This document shows, piece after piece, positions 39,108-49,679 of a stretch of DNA of 64,000 nucleotides; position 1 is the first letter of the stretch; each line of letters begins with the position of its first letter. The stretch is taken from contig NZ_JADDOL010000020.1 in assembly GCF_016906305.1 (NCBI RefSeq), positions 1 through 64,000 on the forward strand. Direction: 5' to 3'. This stretch comes from Alloalcanivorax marinus. GTDB taxonomy: Bacteria; Pseudomonadota; Gammaproteobacteria; Pseudomonadales; Alcanivoracaceae. The position numbers and the translations under genes were made by a program. The notes under the pieces were generated by a model that made no database searches, was not told the origin of the DNA, and saw only the letters and a program-made list of their open reading frames with translations.

Positions 39108-39725
39108 ATGCGATCCGCCCTCGCCGGCCTGTTTGCCGCCGCCCTGCTCGCCACCGCCGCCCCGGCGCTGGCCGCGCCCACCGAATACACCCTGGACCCG
39201 GGCCACACCCAGGTGCGTTTCTCCTGGAACCACTTCGGCTTTTCCGTGCCCGAGGCCAACTTCAACGATGTCAGCGGCACCCTTACCGCCGACCCGGATG
39301 ACCCCACCGCCGCCCGCGTGGACGTGACCATTCCGGTGGCCAGCGTGGACACCCACGTGCCGGCGCTCAACGATCACCTGCTCAACAAGCCGGAGTTCTT
39401 CAAGGCCAAGGAACACCCCACCATCACCTTCAAGAGCACCGGGGTGCGGAACGTGGCCGAGGACCGTCAGTCCTTCGAGCTGGTGGGGGACCTGACCGTC
39501 AACGGCATCACCAAACAGGTGGTGCTGGACACCACCGTCAATAAAGTGGGCAAGCACCCCATGTACGACGGCGCGCCGGCGGCCGGCTTCAACGCCACCA
39601 CCACTCTGAAGCGCTCCGATTTCGGCATGGACGCCTACGTGCCGGCGGTCAGCGACGAGCTGGACGTGCGCATCACCGTGGAAGCGGTGGAAGCGGACGC
39701 TTTCGCCAAAAAGCAGGAAGGGTAA
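39108..39725 (+). CDS. YceI family periplasmic protein
   Basis: A 205-aa exported lipocalin-like protein: signal peptide MRSALAGLFAAALLATAAPA with ALAA cleavage, then YTLDPGHTQVRFSWNHFGFS, the typical DPxHSxVxFxxxHxG start, FNDVSGTL, NKPEFFKAKEHPTITFKST and a C-terminal FGMDAYVPAVSDELDVRITV. YceI proteins bind isoprenoid or fatty chains in a long pocket; the physiological role is unclear. AAGGAG precedes the ATG at 39108. It is a single-gene unit. Confidence 0.94.
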   Translation: MRSALAGLFAAALLATAAPALAAPTEYTLDPGHTQVRFSWNHFGFSVPEANFNDVSGTLTADPDDPTAARVDVTIPVASVDTHVPALNDHLLNKPEFFKAKEHPTITFKSTGVRNVAEDRQSFELVGDLTVNGITKQVVLDTTVNKVGKHPMYDGAPAAGFNATTTLKRSDFGMDAYVPAVSDELDVRITVEAVEADAFAKKQEG

Positions 39726-39736
39726 TTCGCTCCCCT

Positions 39737-39771
39737 ATCGCGACTGAAGCGGAATGCCGCTCAGTCGCGAT
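39737..39771. repeat. REP-like hairpin
   Basis: A 35-bp palindrome: ATCGCGACTGAAGCGG then AATG and the complementary CCGCTCAGTCGCGAT. The long-hairpin variant seen at 4594. It lies 12 bp after the yceI stop and may serve as its transcript end. Confidence 0.85.
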
Positions 39772-39918
39772 AGCCACAACCACCGCACTCCAAACCCAGA
39801 AAAAGCGTGCATTTCCGCCACGCCTCACGTATAGTCCGCCTCCCTCATTTCAGGGCCACGCCGGCACCGCACTGATCGACACGCCCGGCCCAGCGCCCGT
39901 CCACCGAAAGGTCTGTGC

Positions 39919-41574
<1,656 letters not shown>

Positions 41575-41626
41575 GCCGTTCGGGGTGGCGGCGCCCGCCG
41601 CCGCCCCTTTTCCGTCAGCTCAGGAT

Positions 41627-41833
41627 TCAATCCACCCGGAAGCCCACGTTCACGACCACCTGGAAGTGAGCGACCTGGCCGTTTTCCACGTGCCCGCGGG
41701 TCTCCTTGACCTCGAACCATTCCACGTTATCCACGGTTTTGCTGGCCGCCGCGACGGCGTTGCGCACCGCGTCCTGGATGCTGTCCTTGGATGAACCGAC
41801 CAGCTCCAGTTTCTTGTAAACGTGCTCGCTCAT
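41627..41833 (-). CDS. Dodecin family flavin-binding protein
   Basis: A 68-aa dodecamer-forming protein that stores or scavenges flavins. Typical sequence: YKKLELVGSSKDSIQDAVRN, AAASKTVDNVEWFEVKETRG, and HFQVVVNVGFRVD at the end. The Trp that stacks on the isoalloxazine ring is present in NVEWFEV. GGAGG precedes the ATG at 41833 by 5 nt. It is convergent with deaD and divergent from hsp20. Confidence 0.95.
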   Translation of the reverse strand: MSEHVYKKLELVGSSKDSIQDAVRNAVAAASKTVDNVEWFEVKETRGHVENGQVAHFQVVVNVGFRVD

Positions 41834-41969
41834 GTTTGCCTCCTTTCGTGACTGTCCCTCCAGGTTTGATTGTCGGGCGCCCCGGTTTCAAGAGCGACGG
41901 CGCGGGTTTTACGGTTATTTCGCAAATCACACGATGCTGACGCCGGTCAAGGGACGGTGACGGATGGGG

Positions 41970-41998
41970 CTTGAATCGCCGCCGACGGGCCTTAATCT
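41970..41998 (+). promoter_or_regulatory. Candidate sigma-32 promoter of hsp20
   Basis: CTTGAA (41970-41975), 14 nt, then CCTTAATCT (41990-41998) resembles the heat-shock consensus CTTGAA and CCCCATNT; the -10 match is partial. It lies 34 bp before the hsp20 start. Confidence 0.45.
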
Positions 41999-42031
41999 GA
42001 AACGGAAAAGGCTGTCAGAAGGAGTTGCACC

Positions 42032-42550
42032 ATGAGCACCCAAGGCAAACTGCATCCCTGGAACTGGCTGAGCAAGGAGTCCAGCCGTGACCGGCCGCTG
42101 CCCCAGCGGCGCCCGTCCCATCCGCTGCTGCGCTGGGATCGGGAGTTCGACAACTGGTTCGAGCAGATGCTCGGCGACATGGCCTGGACCACCCCCGCGC
42201 CTCACGCGGAACCCTCGGCCCCGTTCCGTCCCAATATCGACATCGTGGAGAAGCCGGACCGCTACGTGATCACCGTGGAGGTGCCCGGTCTGGGGCGCGA
42301 CGATCTGTCCGTGGAACTGGACGGCGACGCCCTGGTGATCAGCGGCCGCAAGGAAGAGACCCGGCTTAACGACGAGGACGGCTATCACTACAGCGAGCGA
42401 CGCTTCGGCCGTTTTCAGCGGTTGCTGACGCTGCCCGCGGACGCGGACGGCGACGCCCTCACCGCCGCCTTCGACAACGGTCTGCTGACCCTGGACGTGC
42501 CGCGCCACGAAAACCACCCGCGCAGCACCCGCAGCATCGATATCCGCTAG
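42032..42550 (+). CDS. Hsp20/alpha-crystallin small heat-shock protein
   Basis: A 172-aa ATP-independent holdase chaperone. A Trp/Pro-rich N-terminal arm (about 1-60) precedes the alpha-crystallin domain (about 68-160): RPNIDIVEKPDRYVITVEVP, LSVELDGDALVISGRKEE, RRFGRFQRLLTLP and the signature AAFDNGLLTLDVPR. The C-terminal tail has no clear IxI motif (RSIDIR may serve). AGAAGGAG precedes the ATG at 42032. Likely heat-inducible given the promoter candidate upstream. Confidence 0.93.
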   Translation: MSTQGKLHPWNWLSKESSRDRPLPQRRPSHPLLRWDREFDNWFEQMLGDMAWTTPAPHAEPSAPFRPNIDIVEKPDRYVITVEVPGLGRDDLSVELDGDALVISGRKEETRLNDEDGYHYSERRFGRFQRLLTLPADADGDALTAAFDNGLLTLDVPRHENHPRSTRSIDIR

Positions 42551-42575
42551 CCGGCCCCGCCGGCGCACCGAAGCG

Positions 42576-43298
42576 TCAGCGCCGCGCCAGGGTCAAGGCG
42601 TCCGCCGGCAGCTTGTCCGGGTGGAACCGGTTGACCGTCGCGTCCGTGTCCGGGTAGCCCAGCGACAGGCCGCACAGCAGCTGGTAGTCCGCGGGAATCT
42701 CGAAGTGGCGCTCCAGGGGCGAGCGCCACAGCCCCAGGGCGCCCTGGGCACAGCTGCCCAGCCCCTCGTCCACGGCGGCCAGCATCAGGGTCTGCAGGAA
42801 GATGCCCGCGTCCAGCACGCTGTAGACCCCCAGCCCCCGGTGCACGAACAGGAAAAGCGCCGCCGGCGCGCCGAAGAAGCGGAAGTTGGCGGCCATCTGC
42901 TGGTGCCGGGCCCGGTGGTCGTCCCGGCCGATGCCCAACATCCGGTACAGGCCGCGGCCGGTGGCCACGCGCCGGGGCTGCAGATCATCCGGATAGCGCT
43001 GTACCGGCCGGAAATCCCCGTCCGGCAGGCCCGGGTCGCGACGCAGGACCGCCAGGGCCTTTTTCCAGGCCGGCGCGCGCTGCAAAGGGGCCAGCCGTTC
43101 AAAGCGGCGGCTCAGGTCGTCGCGAAGCGCTTCCAGCACCGGACCGGTGGCCACGGCGATCTGGTAAGGCTGGGTATTGGACCAGCTCGGCGAGGTGGCC
43201 CCGCGCGCCAGCAAGCGCTCCAGCACCGGACCGGGCACCGGCCGGTCGCGGAAGGCCCGCACGCTGTGGCGCGCGTTCAGGGCGTCGACAAATTCCAT
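42576..43298 (-). CDS. Nitroreductase family protein
   Basis: An FMN-dependent NAD(P)H oxidoreductase of 240 aa. N-terminal ALNARHSVRAFRDRPVPGPVLERLL (the RxSxRxF FMN-binding start, about residues 8-14), SPSWSNTQPYQIAV (about 36-49), and the C-terminal AAVDEGLGSCAQGAL and LLCGLSLGYPDTDATVNRF segments that complete the FMN site. The start is the ATG at 43298. It is divergent from the DUF1643 gene and convergent with hsp20. Substrate is not predictable (nitroaromatics, quinones or enones). Confidence 0.93.
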   Translation of the reverse strand: MEFVDALNARHSVRAFRDRPVPGPVLERLLARGATSPSWSNTQPYQIAVATGPVLEALRDDLSRRFERLAPLQRAPAWKKALAVLRRDPGLPDGDFRPVQRYPDDLQPRRVATGRGLYRMLGIGRDDHRARHQQMAANFRFFGAPAALFLFVHRGLGVYSVLDAGIFLQTLMLAAVDEGLGSCAQGALGLWRSPLERHFEIPADYQLLCGLSLGYPDTDATVNRFHPDKLPADALTLARR

Positions 43299-43362
43299 GG
43301 AGGGTTCCCGTTTCCATCATTGAGACTGGCGGCATTCTGGCAAATCCGTACACTGGCCCGCC

Positions 43363-43878
43363 ATGACCCGACGCGACGACATTCCTTCCGTTTCGATCAC
43401 CCCCACGCTCCAGCGCGGCGCCAATTTCTCGCGCTGCCGCCGCTACCGCTACGCCCTGTGGCGCCGCTGGGGCGAAGGCGGGGATTACGTGCTGCTGGTG
43501 GGGCTGAATCCCTCCACCGCCGACCATCGCCAGGACGATCCGACCATCCGCCGCTGCATCGGCTTCGCCCGGGATTGGGGCTACTCCGGCCTGTGCGTGG
43601 CCAATCTGTTCGCGTTCCGGGCCACCTACCCCCGCGACCTGTTCGCCGCCGACGATCCGGTGGGCCCGCGCAACGACTGGTGGCTGCGGCGTCTGGCCGG
43701 CGATGCCTCCCTGGTGGTGGCGGGCTGGGGCAATCACGGCACCCATGGCGACCGCGCCGCGCGCGTGCGCCGCTCGCTGGGAGACCTGCATTGCCTGCGC
43801 CTGAACGGGTCCGGCGAGCCCGCCCATCCGCTCTACCTGCCCAAAACCCTGACGCCGTTCCCTATGCCGCCAGGCTGA
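43363..43878 (+). CDS. DUF1643 domain protein
   Basis: A 171-aa soluble protein of the DUF1643 family: FSRCRRYRYALWRRWG, then the strongly conserved VLLVGLNPSTADHRQDDPTI and RRCIGFARDWGYSGLCVANL, FAFRATYPRDL, and a C-terminal LYLPKTLTPFP. The conserved polar residues suggest an enzyme, but no activity is known to me. Start ATG 43363. The DUF3429 gene follows after 93 bp. Confidence 0.92.
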   Translation: MTRRDDIPSVSITPTLQRGANFSRCRRYRYALWRRWGEGGDYVLLVGLNPSTADHRQDDPTIRRCIGFARDWGYSGLCVANLFAFRATYPRDLFAADDPVGPRNDWWLRRLAGDASLVVAGWGNHGTHGDRAARVRRSLGDLHCLRLNGSGEPAHPLYLPKTLTPFPMPPG

Positions 43879-43971
43879 CACGCCACCCCGCTATTCTTTG
43901 CATCGCCTTCACGTTCGCTTGGCGACAATCCGCCGTCTGTTTCCAGGGGTGTCGTACCAGGGAGTGAACCG

Positions 43972-44427
43972 GTGACCGACCGATTCCAGACACGCAATAT
44001 CCTGGCCGCGCGGGTGATGGGGATCGCCGGCCTGATTCCGTTCTATACCTTTGCCCTGCTGGCCTGGCACGACGCCCTGCGCGGCGGCGCGCTGACCGCG
44101 GTGGTCAGCTACGCGGCCGTGATTCTGTCGTTTCTCGGCGCGGTGCACTGGGGGCGGGCGCTGGCGCGGCTGGAAAGCCGCAACCATATCGGTACGCTGG
44201 CGTTCGGCGTGGTGCCGGCGCTGCTCGGCTGGGTGGCGCTGCTGCTGCCGGTGGAGTTCTCCCTGCCGATGCTGACCGCCGGGCTGGTGTTCGTGTGGGG
44301 CACCGAGCAGATGATGTTCTTTGATGTTCTTCCGTCCTGGTACCGCCACCTGCGGCACCTGCTCACCGCCGGCTCGGTGCTGGCGCTGATGATCGCCTGG
44401 GCGGCGGCGATGATGCCTATGTTCTGA
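43972..44427 (+). CDS. DUF3429 membrane protein
   Basis: A 151-aa inner-membrane protein with four to five hydrophobic segments (VMGIAGLIPFYTFALLAW; ALTAVVSYAAVILSFLGAVH; LAFGVVPALLGWVALLLPV; LLTAGSVLALMIAWAAAMM). FLGAVHWGRAL is the conserved DUF3429 motif. The start is the GTG at 43972 after GGGAGTGAACC. Function unknown. Confidence 0.88.
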   Translation: MTDRFQTRNILAARVMGIAGLIPFYTFALLAWHDALRGGALTAVVSYAAVILSFLGAVHWGRALARLESRNHIGTLAFGVVPALLGWVALLLPVEFSLPMLTAGLVFVWGTEQMMFFDVLPSWYRHLRHLLTAGSVLALMIAWAAAMMPMF

Positions 44428-44518
44428 CACCTGAGTTCTGAAACCTGGGCTCTAAAGCCTGTCATTTTCCCCGCGGCGGCGCTCCGCTAGACTCTGCGCA
44501 ATTATACTGGAGAGCTTC

Positions 44519-46879
44519 ATGGCCGCCGTTCGCCGTTTGCCCCTGATCGGGGTCCGATCACTGGCGCTGCTCGCGCTGACCCTGCCGCTGCTGGGCGGTT
44601 GCGACGACACCGCCAAAGCCGCGCCGCCGCCGCCCGCCTCGCCGGTGACCTTCCAGAATGACGTCCGTCCAATCCTGGAAACCAAATGCATCGCCTGCCA
44701 CGGCTGCTATGACGCGCCCTGCCAGTTGAAGCTGGAAACCGCCGCCGGGCTGGACCGGGGCGCCTCCACCGAGCCGGTCTACAAGCAGCGTACCCAGGCC
44801 GCCGCCCCCTCCCGCCTGTTTATCGACGCCACCAGCACCGCCGACTGGCGGGAAAAAGGCTTCTTCTCGGTGATCGACAGCACCGAGGGGCTGGAAGCCT
44901 CTCTGCTGTACCGCATGCTGGAACTGGGCCGCGCCCATGAGTTCACCCCCGGCGAGCCGCTGCCGGACGACATCCAATTGGGGCTGAAGCGGGAAAACCA
45001 GTGCCCCACCCCGGAGCGCATGGACGAGTACGCCGAGGCGCACCCCCTGGGCGGCATGCCGCTGGGCACGCCGGCGCTGACCGACCAGGAGTTCGCCACC
45101 CTCCGCGCCTGGCTGGCCGCCGGCGCGCCGCCGGGCAGCGACGAAGTACAGCTGTCCGCGGACGAGCAGCGTCAGATCCGCGCCTGGGAAACCTGGCTTA
45201 ACCGGGACGGCAAGCGCCAGCAGCTGGTGGCCCGCTGGGTGTTCGAGCACCTGTTCCTGGCGCATCTGTATTTCGACGACGGCAGCGGCCGCCGGCCGGA
45301 CCATTTCTTCACCCTGGAGCGCTCCCGCACCGCCCCGGGCAAGGCGCTGGTGCCGGTGGCCACGCCGCGCCCCAACGATCCGCCCGGCGGCGAGTTCTGG
45401 TACCGGCTGCGGCCGGTGAAGGGCACCCTGGTGCACAAGACCCACATCACCTACGCCCTCAGCGACGCCAAGCGGCAGCGTATGGAGACGCTGTTCTTCG
45501 CGGAACCCTGGACGGTGAGCAAGCTGCCCGGCTACGGCGAGGACGAGCGCGCCAACCCGTTCACCACCTTCGCCGCCCTGCCCGCCCGCGCCCGCTACCA
45601 GCTGATGCTGGACGACGCCGAGTACTTCGTGCGCACCTTTATCCGGGGCCCGGTGTGCCGCGGGCAGATCGCCACCGACGTGATCCGCGACCGCTTCTGG
45701 GCGGTGTTCCAGGAACCGGACCGGGACCTCTTTATCACCGACCCGGACTATCGCGCCAAGGCCGCGCCGCTGCTCGGCCTGCCCGGCCAGGAGGGCAAGC
45801 TGATCGACCTGGGCCCGGAGTGGCTCCGCTACACCCACCGCCGCAACGAGTACCTGCGTCAGCGGCACGACGCCTATGCCGTCGCCCAGCCCGACGGGCC
45901 GGGCTGGGACAGCGTCTGGGACGGGGACGGCGACAACGGCAACGCCCTGCTGACCATCTTCCGGCACCACGACAATTCCTCGGTGCGCCAGGGTCTGATC
46001 GGCGATTACCCGCTGACCACCTGGGTGATGGACTACCCGCTGTTCGAGCGGTCCTACTACAACCTGGTGGTGAATTTCGACGTGTTCGGTTCGGTGTCTC
46101 ACCAGGCGCAGACGCGGCTCTACTTCGACCTGATTCGCAACGGCGCCGAGCAGAACACCCTGCGCTTCCTGCCGGCGGCGGCCCGCAAGGGCATCCTCGA
46201 CGACTGGTATCAGAAAACCGGCAAGCTGAAGCTGCTGATCAGCTACGCCGACGCGGACGGCGAAACGCCCACCGCCATCGAGTACCACAGCGCCACGCCC
46301 ATGAACGAATTCAACGCCGGCCTGCTGTCGCGGTTCGCCGGCATCAATGCCCGCCCGGACCCGATCAACCGCTGCGGCGACGGCGATTGCGTGCGCGAGA
46401 CGGCCAATGCCCTGGAGCGCCGGGTGGAGACCGCCCTGGCGCCCCTGGCGTCGCGAACCGCCGCCGACCTGCCGGTGATCAACTGGATGCCGGAAGCCAG
46501 CCTGCTGCTGGTGGACGGCGACCGGGACAGCACCGTCTATTCCCTGCTGCGCAACCGCGCCCACTCCAACGTGGCGTTCATGTTCGGCGAGTCGCTGCGC
46601 TATCAGCCGGAAAAGGACACCCTGACGATCTACCCGGGGGTGCTGCTCAGCTACCCCAACTTCATGTTCCAGGTGACCGCCGCCGATCTGCCCGCCTTCG
46701 CCCGCGCCATGCAGGCGGCGCGCGACGAGGCCGACTTCACCGCCCTGGTGGAGCGCTTCGGCCTGCGCCGCACGGAAACCGATTTCTGGCAACGGGTGCA
46801 GGCGCCGCTGCGCTACATGGAGCAACACGAACCGATCCAGGCCGGCATCCTCGACCTCAACCGCTACGGCAATTTCTAA
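44519..46879 (+). CDS. cti: Fatty acid cis/trans isomerase
   Basis: A periplasmic heme enzyme that converts cis to trans unsaturated acyl chains of membrane phospholipids, a rapid defence against solvents and heat. It is 786 aa. The N-terminal signal ends in a lipobox-like LLGGC (Cys28), suggesting a lipid anchor. The cytochrome c-type heme motif CIACH (residues 57-61) lies in the family block CIACHGCYDAPCQLKLETAA. The long catalytic region continues with GDYPLTTWVMDYPLFERSYY and NWMPEASLLLVDGDRDSTVY. Start ATG 44519. It is a single-gene unit followed by two terminator hairpins. Fits a hydrocarbon-exposed lifestyle. Confidence 0.95.
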   Translation: MAAVRRLPLIGVRSLALLALTLPLLGGCDDTAKAAPPPPASPVTFQNDVRPILETKCIACHGCYDAPCQLKLETAAGLDRGASTEPVYKQRTQAAAPSRLFIDATSTADWREKGFFSVIDSTEGLEASLLYRMLELGRAHEFTPGEPLPDDIQLGLKRENQCPTPERMDEYAEAHPLGGMPLGTPALTDQEFATLRAWLAAGAPPGSDEVQLSADEQRQIRAWETWLNRDGKRQQLVARWVFEHLFLAHLYFDDGSGRRPDHFFTLERSRTAPGKALVPVATPRPNDPPGGEFWYRLRPVKGTLVHKTHITYALSDAKRQRMETLFFAEPWTVSKLPGYGEDERANPFTTFAALPARARYQLMLDDAEYFVRTFIRGPVCRGQIATDVIRDRFWAVFQEPDRDLFITDPDYRAKAAPLLGLPGQEGKLIDLGPEWLRYTHRRNEYLRQRHDAYAVAQPDGPGWDSVWDGDGDNGNALLTIFRHHDNSSVRQGLIGDYPLTTWVMDYPLFERSYYNLVVNFDVFGSVSHQAQTRLYFDLIRNGAEQNTLRFLPAAARKGILDDWYQKTGKLKLLISYADADGETPTAIEYHSATPMNEFNAGLLSRFAGINARPDPINRCGDGDCVRETANALERRVETALAPLASRTAADLPVINWMPEASLLLVDGDRDSTVYSLLRNRAHSNVAFMFGESLRYQPEKDTLTIYPGVLLSYPNFMFQVTAADLPAFARAMQAARDEADFTALVERFGLRRTETDFWQRVQAPLRYMEQHEPIQAGILDLNRYGNF

Positions 46880-46893
46880 GCGGGGGCCGCCAG

Positions 46894-47010
46894 GGATGGT
46901 GGCAACAAAAAAATCGCCGGGAGCGATTTTTGACGTCACGGAGTGACGGCCCGGAGGGTTGCTGCCAAGGATGGTGGCAACAAAAAAAAGCCCCGCTGAT
47001 AAGCGGGGCT
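46894..47010. repeat. 20-bp direct repeats with two terminator hairpins
   Basis: GGATGGTGGCAACAAAAAAA occurs at 46894-46913 and again at 46969-46988. The first copy runs into AAATCGC-CGGGA-GCGATTT followed by TT (46911-46931), the second into AGCCCCGCT-GATA-AGCGGGGCT (46989-47010); both are A/T-flanked terminator-like stems. Between them is the dyad CGTCACGGAGTGACG. The rest of 46880-47193, between cti and the GlxA-type gene, has no gene. Confidence 0.85.
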
Positions 47011-47193
47011 TAAACACTACCGTCATAGCTTGCCTGCCGGAGCAGGCTCCCGAGCCTGATGACGATATTTCTCTCATGCGTTCCAGTGTGGCCGATAGGA
47101 TGGCAGCCGGCGCCCCGGACTGGTATTGTCGCCCGTGACTAATTCATGGTCATTCGCGACAAACCCCGCCCTGGCCCCGGAAGCAAAGACGAT

Positions 47194-48186
47194 ATGTATC
47201 AAGTCAGTGTACTTGCCTACGACGGCGTATTCGCCTCGGCCCTCACCGGGGTCATGGACCTCCTCAACCTGACCGGCGTGACCTGGAACCGCATTCACGG
47301 CCAGCCGCTCAACCGCCAGTTCAAGGTGCAGGTGGTGTCCCGGGGCGGCCAGCCGGTGCGCTGCACCGCCGGCATGCGCATCGCCGTGGACAATGCCCTG
47401 GAACGGGTGGATCAGTGCGACCTGGTGATCGTGCCGACCATCGGCAACGAGATCACCCAGGTGCTGCGCCAGGAACAGGAAAGCCTGGAATGGCTGCGCT
47501 TTCTGCACGCCGGCGGCGCCGATCTGGCCAGCAACTGCACCGGCGCCTTTCTGCTCGCCGAGGCCGGCCTGCTGGACGGCCGCCGCGCCACCACCCACTG
47601 GGGCTACAGCCGGCTGTTTCGGGAACGCTACCCCCAGGTCAATCTGGACGAGCGCGAGCTGATCACCCGCGACGGCAATATTTTCTGCGCCGGCGGCGGC
47701 ACCGCCTGGCGGGACCTGACCATTCTGCTGGTGGAGCGTTATTGCGGCGCCGACCTGGCCCGGGAGCTGGCCAAGGCGTTCGTGATCGATGTGCGCAACG
47801 ATCCGCAAAGCGTCTACGCCGGCCTGCCCGCCAAGACCTACCACCGCGACGAGCAGGTGCAGCAGGTACAGGCCTGGCTGCACGAGCATTTCGCCGAAGG
47901 CACCACCCTGGCGGACCTGGCGGAGCGGGTGCATCTCAGCCCCCGGCAGTTGCAGCGGCGCTTTACCAACGCCCTGGACGAGCCGCCGCTGCAGTATCTG
48001 CAGCGGGTGCGCATCGAAGCCGCCCGCAAGATGCTGGAACGGGGCGCCACCAACCTGAGTCATCTGGCGGAGCAGGTGGGCTACCAGGACGTGAGCAGTT
48101 TCTCACGGCTGTTCAAGCGCCACACCGGGCTGTCTCCCAGCCATTACCGCCAGCGTTTCGCCCGCGTCGGCGCGCTGCGCGACTGA
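47194..48186 (+). CDS. GlxA family transcriptional regulator (DJ-1/PfpI + AraC)
   Basis: A 330-aa regulator. The N-terminal DJ-1/PfpI-like domain (about 1-195) has VSVLAYDGVFASALTGVMDL and the nucleophile-elbow region ASNCTGAFLLAEAGLLDGRR. The C-terminal AraC domain has two HTH motifs (TLADLAERVHLSPRQLQRRF; LSHLAEQVGYQDVSSFSRLF) and ends GLSPSHYRQRF. I chose the ATG at 47194 (MYQVSVLAYDG) over 47146 because homologues begin there. It lies 54 bp upstream of the AGCS symporter gene, a plausible target for amino-acid or amine control; that link is inference. Confidence 0.9.
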   Translation: MYQVSVLAYDGVFASALTGVMDLLNLTGVTWNRIHGQPLNRQFKVQVVSRGGQPVRCTAGMRIAVDNALERVDQCDLVIVPTIGNEITQVLRQEQESLEWLRFLHAGGADLASNCTGAFLLAEAGLLDGRRATTHWGYSRLFRERYPQVNLDERELITRDGNIFCAGGGTAWRDLTILLVERYCGADLARELAKAFVIDVRNDPQSVYAGLPAKTYHRDEQVQQVQAWLHEHFAEGTTLADLAERVHLSPRQLQRRFTNALDEPPLQYLQRVRIEAARKMLERGATNLSHLAEQVGYQDVSSFSRLFKRHTGLSPSHYRQRFARVGALRD

Positions 48187-48240
48187 GCGCCCGACGCGGC
48201 GCGGTGACGGGCCCCGGCGACCCTGCTACCGTACGTCGCC

Positions 48241-49623
48241 ATGAACGACTATTACGAACGGCTCGATAACGCCCTGGGGGCGGTGGTGGGGTTTCTGTGG
48301 GGGCCCCCGCTGGTGACGCTGCTGGTGGGGGGCGGCGTGTTTTTCCTGCTCTATTCCCGGTTACTGCCCTATCGCCATCTGCCCGACGGCGTGCGGCTGC
48401 TGTTCAGCGGCCCGGACCGGGACGACGAGGGCACCCTGTCCCATTTCCAGGCGCTCAGCACGGCTCTGTCCGGCACCCTGGGCATGGGCAACGTGGCCGG
48501 CGTGGCGGTGGCCATCTCGGTGGGCGGCCCCGGCGCCATTTTCTGGATGTGGGTGAGCGCCCTGGTGGGCATCGCCACCAAGTTCTACACCTGTACCCTG
48601 GCGGTGATGTACCGCGGCCGCGACAGCGAAGGCACCCTGCAGGGCGGGCCCATGTACATCATCCGCGAGGCCCTGGGGCCGCGCTGGCGTCCGCTGGCCT
48701 ATTTCTTCGCCCTGGCCGGGCTGCTCGGCACCATGCCAATCTTCCAGATCAATCAGCTCACCGAGGTGGTGCGGGTGGCCATCGCCGTGCCCGCCGGCTG
48801 GACCGCCGCCGACGCCCATTTCGGCTTTGATTTGCTGTTCGGGCTGATTCTGGCGGCGCTGGTGCTGGTGGTGGTGGCCGGCAAGCTGCCGCGCATCGGC
48901 AAGGTCACCGGCGTCCTGGTGCCGGCGATGATCGCCGGCTATCTGCTGCTCACCGCGGTGACCCTGGTCAGCCACGCGGACCAGGTGGGCCCGGCGCTGA
49001 TGCTGATCGTGCGGGACGCCTTCACCGGCGAGGCCGCCGCCGGCGGTGTGCTGGGCGCGGTGATCATCACCGGCATCCGGCGCGCGGCGTTTTCCAATGA
49101 AGCCGGCATCGGCACCGAGGCCATGGCGCACGGTGCCGCGCGCACCGGCGAACCGGTGCGCGAGGGCCTGGTGGCCATGCTCGGCCCGATTATCGATACC
49201 CTGATCGTCTGTACCTGCACCGCCCTGGTGATCCTGATCAGCGGCGTCTGGGAAAGCGGCGACGACAATGGGGTGAGTCTGACCCTGGCGGCCTTCGAGG
49301 CGCTGTTCGTGGATTACAGTGGCGTCATGGTGGCGGTGCTGGTGGGCGTGCTGAGCCTGAGCACGGTGGTCACGTTCTGGTATTACGGCGCCAAATGCCT
49401 GGGCTTTCTGATCGGCGCCCGGCACCAGCATCATTATGTCTGGTTCTATCTGTGCCTGGTGGTGATCGGCTCGGTGGCCTCCCTGGATCTGGTGATCAAG
49501 GTACTGGACAGCATGTACGCGCTGATGGCGCTGCCCACCATGCTCGCCGCGTTGCGCCTGGCCCCGCGGGTTAATCAGGCGGCGAGAGCCTATTTCCAGC
49601 CACGGTCGTGTGAGCAAAATTGA
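48241..49623 (+). CDS. Alanine/glycine:cation symporter (AGCS)
   Basis: A 460-aa sodium-coupled amino-acid importer of the AGCS family (about 10-11 membrane segments). Signature regions: ALSGTLGMGNVAGVAVAISV, GGPGAIFWMWVSALVGIATK, TLQGGPMYIIREALG, and RRAAFSNEAGIGTEAMAHGA (the N-E-A-G-x-G-T motif). The start is the ATG at 48241; the ribosome site is weak. It follows the GlxA-type regulator in the same direction and is followed by a new unit starting at 49680. Confidence 0.93.
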   Translation: MNDYYERLDNALGAVVGFLWGPPLVTLLVGGGVFFLLYSRLLPYRHLPDGVRLLFSGPDRDDEGTLSHFQALSTALSGTLGMGNVAGVAVAISVGGPGAIFWMWVSALVGIATKFYTCTLAVMYRGRDSEGTLQGGPMYIIREALGPRWRPLAYFFALAGLLGTMPIFQINQLTEVVRVAIAVPAGWTAADAHFGFDLLFGLILAALVLVVVAGKLPRIGKVTGVLVPAMIAGYLLLTAVTLVSHADQVGPALMLIVRDAFTGEAAAGGVLGAVIITGIRRAAFSNEAGIGTEAMAHGAARTGEPVREGLVAMLGPIIDTLIVCTCTALVILISGVWESGDDNGVSLTLAAFEALFVDYSGVMVAVLVGVLSLSTVVTFWYYGAKCLGFLIGARHQHHYVWFYLCLVVIGSVASLDLVIKVLDSMYALMALPTMLAALRLAPRVNQAARAYFQPRSCEQN

Positions 49624-49679
49624 CAGCGCCTTGACGTGCCGCGCCCAATAATAAAACGTGAATTACAGGAGAGGGTATC

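Noticed and set aside
44550-44562. GGGGTCCGATC in the cti signal-peptide region
   Set aside because: Only a partial match, within coding sequence, with no partner repeat.
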